Positions 1 through 5,432 of a DNA stretch of 7,427 nucleotides are shown here, in pieces. The stretch lies in the NCBI GenBank assembly GCA_024697985.1, contig JAILRX010000007.1:1-7427 (forward strand), written 5' to 3'. The number at the start of each line of letters is the position of its first letter. The stretch's first letter is position 1. The notes beneath the pieces are model-generated. The model searched no databases. It saw only the letters and a program-made list of their open reading frames with translations, and was not told the DNA's origin. A program made the position numbers and the translations under genes. This stretch comes from Treponemataceae bacterium. Lineage in GTDB: Bacteria > Spirochaetota > Spirochaetia > Treponematales > Treponemataceae.

Positions 1-353
1 CCTTTTTCGCGGTCTTCTTTTGAAGCCCAGGCTGCGCTTCCGATGATGACTTTTTCAGCACCAAGGGAAATCAATTCCTTTGCCTGTTTTGCGCTTCTGA
101 TTCCGCCTCCAACCCTTACGTTGCTTTTATGAAGAAGGGATTTGAGAAGTTCTGTATTTGCTGTAGTTACGCGGCCTTTCGCATCGGTTTCGGTGTTGCC
201 CATTGCAGCATCCAAATCGATGATGGCCGTTTCGCCATATTTATCAAAATTTGTGATGAGTTCATCGGCGTCGTCGCGCTCGAGAACCTTTTCTTTTCCG
301 TTTTTTAACTGAACGACCTTGCCGTCCTTTAAATCAATTGAAGAAATTACCAT
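1..353 (-). CDS. hisA: HisA-like ProFAR isomerase (N-terminal part, cut by window edge)
   Basis: Translation of the minus strand from ATG at 353 gives 117 complete codons before the window edge. The N-terminus MVISSIDLKDGKVVQL matches the first beta strand of the HisA/HisF TIM barrel; Asp7 in the IDL motif is the position of the first catalytic Asp of HisA. IIDLDAAMG (residues 44-52), VGGGIRS (81-87) and KVIIGSAAW (101-109) are the next strands and the phosphate-binding turns. HisA performs the Amadori isomerisation of ProFAR to PRFAR in histidine biosynthesis in the cytosol. The IDLKDGK opening favours HisA over HisF. The second catalytic Asp and the C-terminal half lie outside the window, so a fusion or a HisA-like paralogue cannot be excluded. 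There is no Shine-Dalgarno upstream; the promoter abuts the ATG, and a later start would remove the Asp7 strand. Confidence 0.85.
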   Translation of the reverse strand, partial: MVISSIDLKDGKVVQLKNGKEKVLERDDADELITNFDKYGETAIIDLDAAMGNTETDAKGRVTTANTELLKSLLHKSNVRVGGGIRSAKQAKELISLGAEKVIIGSAAWASKEDREK

Positions 354-359
354 AAAATG

Positions 360-388
360 AGTATAGCAAAATTCAAATTCGTTATCAA
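360..388 (-). promoter_or_regulatory. Near-consensus sigma70-type promoter of hisA; predicted leaderless start
   Basis: On the minus strand there is a -35 TTGATA (388-383), a spacer of exactly 17 bp, an extended TGC (368-366) and a -10 TATACT (365-360). Only six bases, CATTTT, separate the -10 from the hisA ATG at 353-351. If the last base of the -10 is position -7, then +1 is position 353, the A of the start codon. No purine-rich ribosome binding site could fit in the transcript. Confidence 0.8.
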
Positions 389-416
389 CTTTGCGACGGG
401 ATTACGCATGGAAGTC

Positions 417-443
417 AAAAAAAATCGCACCACGGATGGTGCG
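417..443 (-). terminator. Intrinsic terminator (hairpin H1 plus eight T)
   Basis: On the minus strand a 7-bp perfect stem CGCACCA/TGGTGCG (443-437 with 432-426) closes a TCCG loop and is followed by A and then eight consecutive T (424-417). It lies about 190 bp past the stop of the glycoside hydrolase-like gene and just upstream of the hisA promoter, so it would end transcripts of that gene and insulate hisA. On the plus strand the hairpin is not followed by T, so it works only in the minus direction. Confidence 0.85.
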
Positions 444-469
444 GAGGACTAAGTATTTGCAATAGTAAG

Positions 470-500
470 AGAGTTTGCGTGTTTTATGCACGCAAACTCT
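470..500. repeat. Perfect 12-bp inverted repeat (hairpin H2)
   Basis: AGAGTTTGCGTG (470-481) pairs without mismatch with CACGCAAACTCT (489-500) around a 7-base loop TTTTATG. On the plus strand it is followed by GTTTAATTTTT, which would make it a plus-direction terminator, yet no plus-strand gene precedes it. On the minus strand the following sequence is not T-rich. It may be a barrier to antisense transcription or part of the hairpin cluster at 426-634. Confidence 0.8.
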
Positions 501-533
501 GTTTAATTTTTCGCCTGGATGTGTCTGAACGGT

Positions 534-549
534 CGAGCATGGATGCTCG
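534..549. repeat. Small palindrome with CA-NGGA-TG centre (hairpin H3)
   Basis: CGAGCA (534-539) and TGCTCG (544-549) form a perfect 6-bp stem around the tetraloop TGGA. The centre CATGGATG resembles those of hairpins H1 (CACGGATG) and H5 (CAGGGATG), while the outer stem sequences are unrelated. There is no T-run on either side, so it is not a terminator by itself. A stemless near-copy of the centre, CCTGGATG, sits at 514-521. Confidence 0.65.
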
Positions 550-572
550 GGGTGTAGAGTTTAAAACAAAGA

Positions 573-601
573 CGAGAATTGTTGAAAAACAACAATTCTC
601 G
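573..601 (-). terminator. Perfect 12-bp hairpin with A5/T5 loop (H4), possible terminator
   Basis: CGAGAATTGTTG (573-584) pairs perfectly with CAACAATTCTCG (590-601) around AAAAA (TTTTT in the minus transcript). In the minus direction the stem is followed by TCTTTGTTTT, which is U-rich, so it may be the first of two terminators after the glycoside hydrolase-like gene. It stands one base from hairpin H5. The inverted repeat is certain; the terminator role is an inference. Confidence 0.55.
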
Positions 602-602
602 A

Positions 603-634
603 TGTGATTGCATACAGGGATGTATGCAATCACA
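603..634. repeat. Perfect 14-bp inverted repeat overlapping a stop codon (hairpin H5)
   Basis: TGTGATTGCATACA (603-616) and TGTATGCAATCACA (621-634) form a mismatch-free 14-bp stem with a GGGA loop. It is the longest hairpin of the cluster and carries the CA-NGGA-TG centre. The minus-strand stop codon TGA of the glycoside hydrolase-like gene (632-630) lies inside the arm, so the element begins within the last sense codon of the gene. In the mRNA this would be a stable 3' structure at the stop, possibly protecting against exonucleases. Confidence 0.8.
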
Positions 635-2063
635 ATTTGTCTATAAGCATTGAGCACTTGCCGCTTGGAATTGGCAGGGCCTTTTTCTTTTCGCCAAGGA
701 TGTTGATGGTAAAGTAATAAAGCTTTTCGCTTTCCATCTGAACTTCCCAACCTCGGGTACTCTTGTTTGAAAGAATTGTGATGAGGTTTCGTTTGAGGGA
801 AAGTTTTTCGATTCCCATGATTTCAAGGTTCGGAATTACCCAGTCTACGGTTTTTCGTGGCAGACTGATTTCAAGTCCGATTACATTTTCAATCATCAGT
901 GCGATTGTTGAAAGACCTGCTCCAAGAACGTAGTTTCCGCGTGGGAAAGTTTCGCTTCCGGTGAGTGTCGCAAATCCTTCTTTTGTAGGAAGATAAGCTT
1001 CTTTCAAGTCGCCTTTTGACCTGCTTCCGCCCGGGAAGATTCCGTCAAGGATGTAATACAGATGTCGGATCGTGCATTCACGAGCCATGTCGTATCGCTG
1101 ATATCGTTCGAGTCCCTTGATTACCATGAAGTTGAATGAAGGGAAAACGCTTCCTCGGAAACCTTCTCCGTTTTCGCTGAAAAGCGGATGGTCTGCAGAA
1201 AGACTAGGGAATGGATGGTCCGTTCCGAAGGTTTCTGGATTGTTCAGGTGTGAGATAAGCGCATCAGCCTTGTCTTCGTTTGGAATTTCAGCCAAAAGTG
1301 GCAAAAATCCTACGATTGTTTTGTGTGGAAGTATGTTTTCGTTTTCATCAAGATCGTAATAGAATCCTGTGTCGCCGTCCCACATCTTTGAGTTGATTCG
1401 GGTTTTCAAAGAAAAGTACATCCTCTTGTACTGGAAGCTCAAATCCTTGTCGTTGAGGATGTCGCCGAGCGCAGACATGTAAAGAGCATGGATTGCAAGG
1501 CACGAGTTGAAATCAATCGGATAAACTGTTCCTTCACGTGGCGAATTGAACATGGTCGAGCACTGGAAAGGAACCTTGTAAAGTCCGTTTTCCATCTTGA
1601 AGTTTTCTTCGAGCCAGGTCGTATATTTTTGCAATACAGGCATTATTTCCTTGATGCGTTTTTTGTTTGCGCTTTTGTGGTAGAGATTGTATTCAGCCCA
1701 GGCAAAAAGAGGGAGTCCGATTCCCTGCGGATTATCTTCAGTGAAAATAGGCGTGTCGGTTTCGATGTCATATTTCCAATAAATTGCTCCCGATTCTTCC
1801 TGTCGTGAATAAAAGTAGTCAATGTTTGCATCAGCATTGTAATTGCGGTTTGAATATACGAGAAAAAAAGACGACATGATTGATTCAAACTGATCCATTA
1901 CGAGCTTGCCATTCTGGCGGTCTACAAAATAGCTTTCTTCTGAATCTGAACCATTTTTCTGGAGAGAGACGCAAGAATTCTGGAGTAAGTTCCAAGATTT
2001 GTCATAGATGTCGACGAAATCTTGATCGTAAAAATGGATTTTCGGGAAGTCGTGTTTGTTCAT
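630..2063 (-). CDS. MGH1/GH63/GH37-like (alpha/alpha)6 glycoside hydrolase-family protein
   Basis: This 477-residue protein has no signal peptide and should be cytoplasmic. Its pattern is that of a six-hairpin glycosidase: helix pairs around MDQFESIMSSFFLVY (56-70), NPQGIGLPLFAWAEYNLY (111-128), YPIDFNSCLAIHALYMSALGDI (split around 181-202), KMWDGDTGFYYDL (226-238), VGFLPLLAEIP (251-261) and GFRGSVFPSFN (301-311), the last equivalent to the YWRGPxWxxxN motif of trehalases and GH63. KEAYLPTKEG (354-363) fits the distal region that carries the catalytic Glu (E355 or E362). The SGWDxSxR motif that carries the general-acid Asp appears as STMFNSPR (169-176), with Phe172 in the Asp position. Substrate is unknown; a small alpha-linked sugar or glycoside is likely. 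The start is supported by AGGA five bases before the ATG (2072-2069). It is transcribed alone from the promoter at 2099-2129 and ends in hairpin H5. Confidence 0.7.
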   Translation of the reverse strand: MNKHDFPKIHFYDQDFVDIYDKSWNLLQNSCVSLQKNGSDSEESYFVDRQNGKLVMDQFESIMSSFFLVYSNRNYNADANIDYFYSRQEESGAIYWKYDIETDTPIFTEDNPQGIGLPLFAWAEYNLYHKSANKKRIKEIMPVLQKYTTWLEENFKMENGLYKVPFQCSTMFNSPREGTVYPIDFNSCLAIHALYMSALGDILNDKDLSFQYKRMYFSLKTRINSKMWDGDTGFYYDLDENENILPHKTIVGFLPLLAEIPNEDKADALISHLNNPETFGTDHPFPSLSADHPLFSENGEGFRGSVFPSFNFMVIKGLERYQRYDMARECTIRHLYYILDGIFPGGSRSKGDLKEAYLPTKEGFATLTGSETFPRGNYVLGAGLSTIALMIENVIGLEISLPRKTVDWVIPNLEIMGIEKLSLKRNLITILSNKSTRGWEVQMESEKLYYFTINILGEKKKALPIPSGKCSMLIDKL

Positions 2064-2068
2064 TTTAT

Positions 2069-2072
2069 TCCT
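2069..2072 (-). promoter_or_regulatory. Ribosome binding site of the glycoside hydrolase-like gene
   Basis: AGGA on the minus strand with a 5-base gap to the ATG at 2063. This contrasts with hisA, which has none, and supports the chosen start. Confidence 0.65.
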
Positions 2073-2098
2073 ACAAGTTTTGATAATTATTCAGAATG

Positions 2099-2129
2099 AT
2101 TATAACACATATTTTGAATAATTTATCAC
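2099..2129 (-). promoter_or_regulatory. Extended -10 promoter of the glycoside hydrolase-like gene
   Basis: The minus strand shows a perfect -10 TATAAT (2104-2099) preceded by the extended motif TGT (2107-2105). The best -35 is GTGATA (2129-2124), 4 of 6 consensus bases at a long 19-bp spacing, so the extended -10 probably carries most of the activity. Predicted start near 2092 gives a leader of about 28 bases containing the AGGA ribosome binding site. Upstream is a long A/T-tract region (2131-2160) that could act as an UP element. Confidence 0.7.
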
Positions 2130-2142
2130 TTTTTTTGAAAAA

Positions 2143-2160
2143 TTTAGAAAAATTTTATAA
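2143..2160. repeat. 18-bp AT-rich direct repeat, copy 1
   Basis: TTTAGAAAAATTTTATAA occurs here and again, identical and in the same orientation, at 6793-6810. Both copies are intergenic. The sequence is low-complexity, so common function (for example an UP element or a bending site) is only a possibility. Confidence 0.5.
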
Positions 2161-2176
2161 GTGTTGATAAACAGTC

Positions 2177-3976
2177 TTATGGAGCAACCGGTGTTGCGGC
2201 AGTTTCCTCCGTAACCGGTGCTTCTTCAGGTGCAGGCGTTTCTACGACAGGAGCTTCTTCCTTGTAGATAAGCCTTACAATTTCAGTTTCGTTCTTATGT
2301 CGGTACTTCAAGTAGAGTGTCTTGGTCTTTTCATCATAGACATAACCTGAAGAGTTGTATGACTCAAAACGAGGGTCAGTTCGGAACTTAAGGCCATAAA
2401 TTTCAATTTCTTTGAAAGGCTCGACGTTCTTCAGAATCATGTAGTGGGTCGCATCCTGAGGGAAAGTCGTTGCAATCGTGATGGTGCCTTCTGCATCAAC
2501 TGTGCTTGTAACGGATTTTGCAACTGTCCAGGCCCACATCGGATTGACAGAAGCGCTCTTGACGACCTTGAGGTGAGGCATGTAGGTGTTTTCGTTCATC
2601 AGGATTGAATAGATGTCTGCGGCCTTCTGGATTTCAAGCTGTTCGTTGGCAGGAATCCTGCAGTTTACGAGCATGTTTCCGGCAGCCTGTGCCTGTGAAT
2701 TGCCGTTCTGTTTTCCGTATTCAGCGAGTGCTTTTCCGATTCGGATTGTCGTAAGGTCATCAAGCTTTTCGTTGTTGACGTTTACGTAAAGTATATCATT
2801 TTCGATTGAACATGAGCGCTCGATAAGACTGAGGCATTTTTCAAGCGAACCTTCCAAAAGTGAGGACATGTTCTTATCAATCTGCTTCATGCTTGTGTAG
2901 GTTTCGATGATTCCAACGGCCTGAATCAAGGTAGGCGAGAAATTCGAAATCTTTGAAGGAAGGTTCAATACTGAAAGGGACTTTCCAAAACTTCTTGTAA
3001 GAAGGAATGAAGCAAGGTTTTCAGATTCGAAAATCGTAAGGTTCTGCTTTTCGAGCGAGTAATTCATGTTGTAATTGAGGTTTTCGATTTTCATTGATAA
3101 TGAACTGTCCATCTGAACCAGGTTGTTCAGGTAAGGGGCAGTTTCGTAGGTTCTTCGGCTTCCGTTTCTGTAGGCGGCCGGAATTTTTGTCTGAGTTTCA
3201 AGGTAACGGCCTTTTTCCGTCATTTCGGCCATGTATGCGTTTACGGTATTTTCCGTAAGATTTTCGATGGCAGAGTCAAAGTTCGTAAGACAGAAATTTC
3301 TGATGCGGCGAACGTTTTCACCATAAAGGTTTTCTGCGGCAAGCGGATTATCCATAATCTTTGCAAACTGGAACTGCTTGACCGGCTTGAAGTTGAAGTA
3401 AGTGATTTTGTTCTGTGCGCTGTTAAGCGAAATGATGTTTTCTTCGATTTGTGGCGCGTTCAAAATCGTGTGGGTATTGCTTGATTTGAGCGTAATTTTC
3501 TGTTTTGTTGAATCGGTAACCGTGTAGGATTTAGAAAGCTTGTAAGGAATTTCAACCTGTGCTCCAAGCGGAACTGTGGCGGTAAGTGTAACCGAATCCT
3601 TTTCTTCTCCTGAAACAGAGCAGTTTACGGCAATCTTTGCGCCTTCTTCTGTCTTGAAATCAAGTTGGAAAGAATTTTCGTCGAGTTCCTGCCAGTTCTG
3701 GAAAATGAGCGGATGGCGCTGTGCGTTTTGAATCAGGACAGGCTTGTTGTCTTCATCAGCATAAAAAGTGATTCCCTTGAAGGCGATGAAAAATGTATCG
3801 TCAAAAGGCTTTTCGCTTTTGTCGTCAGAATGATTTTCTGAAAGAGTGAGCCTTAATTGTGCGAAATTTTTTGAGAAAAGAGATTGATTCCTAAATTGCA
3901 GGGCAAAAATGCCGACAATAATAAGTGAATAAAGGACTATCAATCCTAACATTTTTTGTATAGAATAACGATTCAT
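2177..3976 (-). CDS. Membrane-anchored extracytoplasmic protein of unknown function
   Basis: I do not recognise this 599-residue protein. A short basic N-terminus (NRYSIQK) precedes one hydrophobic segment at about residues 9-26 (MLGLIVLYSLIIVGIFAL) with no lipobox and no clear cleavage site, so it is probably an inner-membrane anchor with the bulk in the periplasm. Residues 55-200 are rich in alternating hydrophobic/polar beta-like strands; the middle (about 220-450) is more helical; residues 470-570 look beta-rich again. The C-terminus (573-599) is a Pro/Ala/Glu/Thr-rich tail with two related units beginning EEAPV. There is no Shine-Dalgarno; the presumed promoter lies so close that the leader would be only a few bases. 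It is divergent from the TPR lipoprotein gene and may share its regulation. A role in envelope assembly or as a periplasmic scaffold is a guess from topology and neighbours. Confidence 0.75.
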   Translation of the reverse strand: MNRYSIQKMLGLIVLYSLIIVGIFALQFRNQSLFSKNFAQLRLTLSENHSDDKSEKPFDDTFFIAFKGITFYADEDNKPVLIQNAQRHPLIFQNWQELDENSFQLDFKTEEGAKIAVNCSVSGEEKDSVTLTATVPLGAQVEIPYKLSKSYTVTDSTKQKITLKSSNTHTILNAPQIEENIISLNSAQNKITYFNFKPVKQFQFAKIMDNPLAAENLYGENVRRIRNFCLTNFDSAIENLTENTVNAYMAEMTEKGRYLETQTKIPAAYRNGSRRTYETAPYLNNLVQMDSSLSMKIENLNYNMNYSLEKQNLTIFESENLASFLLTRSFGKSLSVLNLPSKISNFSPTLIQAVGIIETYTSMKQIDKNMSSLLEGSLEKCLSLIERSCSIENDILYVNVNNEKLDDLTTIRIGKALAEYGKQNGNSQAQAAGNMLVNCRIPANEQLEIQKAADIYSILMNENTYMPHLKVVKSASVNPMWAWTVAKSVTSTVDAEGTITIATTFPQDATHYMILKNVEPFKEIEIYGLKFRTDPRFESYNSSGYVYDEKTKTLYLKYRHKNETEIVRLIYKEEAPVVETPAPEEAPVTEETAATPVAP

Positions 3977-4027
3977 TTGTTTTCTAGTTTATAAAATGAT
4001 GTCCACAAAATCAATATGAGGTTTGAA
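3977..4027. promoter_or_regulatory. 51-bp divergent promoter region with palindromic TTTATAAA
   Basis: The two divergent starts (3976 minus, 4028 plus) are 51 bp apart. TTTATAAA (3988-3995) is its own reverse complement and offers a TATAAA -10 on both strands. In the minus direction TTGATT (4014-4009) lies 17 bp from TAAACT (3991-3986) or 15 bp from TATAAA (3993-3988); either predicts a leader of about 3 to 5 bases. In the plus direction TATAAA (3990-3995) has no convincing -35 but would give a start near 4002. Promoter assignment is tentative, overlap of the two units is not. Confidence 0.5.
4018..4021 (+). promoter_or_regulatory. Ribosome binding site that sets the TPR lipoprotein start at 4028
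   Basis: GAGG with a 6-base gap precedes ATG 4028. An in-frame ATG at 4016 overlaps this site and has no purine-rich sequence of its own, so 4028 is preferred. Confidence 0.75.
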
Positions 4028-5428
4028 ATGTTAAAAAAATATTGCAATTCGGTTACTGCAATTTTCACCGCACTTTTTCTTTTTACGCTTGTTTTTTCAG
4101 TTTATTCATGTAAGACGACCCCTAAAGCTCCTGAAGAGCCGTCGGTTACGACAGGTAAAAAATCACCGGAAGTTATTTTCGTAGAAAAACTGCAGGCAGC
4201 TCTTGAAAAAGGTACTGTAGAGGATGCTCTGCTTGTCTTCGAAAAGATGCCGAAACAATTCGAATCAAACTACGATATTATTTTGATAAGGGCCTCTCTT
4301 TTGGTTTCTGCAAAACGCTATGACGAAGCGATGGCTGATGTACAGCTTCTTGAAAAATTGGATCCGGGAAACGCAAATACGCTTGTCATCAAAACAATGA
4401 TTGCAAAGGCTACCGGCAATACCAAAGAAAAGAGCAAATTATTGAAGGAAATCGTTGCGGCGGACCCGAACAACTCTGATGCCTATGTCGAAATGGCAAA
4501 CGACCAGATGCTTGGAAAACGATACAAGCTTGCCTACAAATACTATCAGCAGGCCGTAAAAAACGACCCGACAAATATTTCAGCCTATTTTGGAAGCGGA
4601 CAGTGCCTCTATTATCTTGGTCATCTCAAGGCTGCCGAAGCAAATTTTGACCGGATGCTCGAAATCAATCCGAAGAGTGCGCCGGCCTGGGCTTACAAGG
4701 CAAAACTTGATATGGAAAACGAAAATTACAGTGAAGCTGCCGAAAAGGTTAAGAAAGCCATCGAATATGATCCAGAATATTCTGATTATTGGATTGATTA
4801 CGGACGCGACCTGTATTACATGGGCAAATGGAAGGATGCTGAAAAAACCTGGACTCACGCAATCGAGCTGGATCCTGAAAACATCCTGCCTTATATTTAC
4901 CGTTCAAGCCTTTTCGATGAGCAGGAACGATTCGATGAAGCAATCGCAGATTATCTTGCCATCATCAAAATCAGGCCGGACTATTATTACGCATACGAAG
5001 CGCTTGGAATTATGTACTGGCACAAGGGCGCCTGGCACAATGCGAGAACCTGCTTTTTGAAAGCCTATGATTACAACAAGAACAATGTGTCATATCCACT
5101 GATGGTAAGTGCAAGTTTCCTTAAAGAAGGAAATGAACAGGCGAACAGGTCTTTCATGCAGAAGGTTCTTAAAAATATGGATACTAAAACAACAGAGTAT
5201 TCTGTCTTGCGAATGTACTACGACGGCGTAAATATTCCTGCAGTTGTAAATAAAGTTAAAAACGAAGAAAATTCTACGCTTAGGGGCAAATATTTATATT
5301 ATATTGGTTTATATTATGATGTCAGAGGAGATGACCTCGAATCAAAAAAATACTATAATGAAGTATTAAAAATGCAGGCTCCATTGTTTTTTGAATATCG
5401 TTTTGCGGAATGGAGTGTAAAAGGTTAA
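4028..5428 (+). CDS. TPR-repeat lipoprotein
   Basis: The 466-residue product starts MLKKYC and has a hydrophobic segment ending in the lipobox-like VYSC, Cys28 being the predicted lipidated residue; this is a spirochaetal style lipobox. After a Lys/Pro/Thr-rich linker, about eight consecutive 34-residue tetratricopeptide repeats run from roughly residue 80 to 353, with the typical A/G at position 8, A at 20 and the DPxN turn (for example KNDPTN, EINPKS, EYDPEY, ELDPEN, IRPDY). One further TPR-like unit lies near the end (RGKYLYYIGLYYDVRGD...). TPRs bind protein partners, so this is most likely a periplasmic-face scaffold or assembly factor; the client is unknown. It is the first gene of a plus-strand operon with the TraB-family gene 4 bp downstream. 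Using the upstream ATG at 4016 would add MRFE, which fits the signal peptide less well and has no ribosome binding site. Confidence 0.85.
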   Translation: MLKKYCNSVTAIFTALFLFTLVFSVYSCKTTPKAPEEPSVTTGKKSPEVIFVEKLQAALEKGTVEDALLVFEKMPKQFESNYDIILIRASLLVSAKRYDEAMADVQLLEKLDPGNANTLVIKTMIAKATGNTKEKSKLLKEIVAADPNNSDAYVEMANDQMLGKRYKLAYKYYQQAVKNDPTNISAYFGSGQCLYYLGHLKAAEANFDRMLEINPKSAPAWAYKAKLDMENENYSEAAEKVKKAIEYDPEYSDYWIDYGRDLYYMGKWKDAEKTWTHAIELDPENILPYIYRSSLFDEQERFDEAIADYLAIIKIRPDYYYAYEALGIMYWHKGAWHNARTCFLKAYDYNKNNVSYPLMVSASFLKEGNEQANRSFMQKVLKNMDTKTTEYSVLRMYYDGVNIPAVVNKVKNEENSTLRGKYLYYIGLYYDVRGDDLESKKYYNEVLKMQAPLFFEYRFAEWSVKG

Positions 5429-5432
5429 AAAA

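Noticed and set aside
426..549. GGATG in the hairpin centres as a FokI-type recognition site
   Set aside because: A 5-bp match in three loops is too little, and there is no restriction or methylase gene in the window.
426..634. CRISPR array
   Set aside because: The hairpins have different stem sequences and irregular spacing, with no repeated direct unit.
484..750. 88-residue minus-strand frame crossing the hairpin cluster and the 3' end of the glycoside hydrolase-like gene
   Set aside because: It overlaps the real gene in another frame, runs through several hairpins, and has no domain-like pattern or ribosome binding site.
4590..5060. 156-residue plus-strand frame inside the TPR gene
   Set aside because: It is the shifted frame of a TPR coding sequence with regular repeats; the in-frame TPR consensus is clear and complete.
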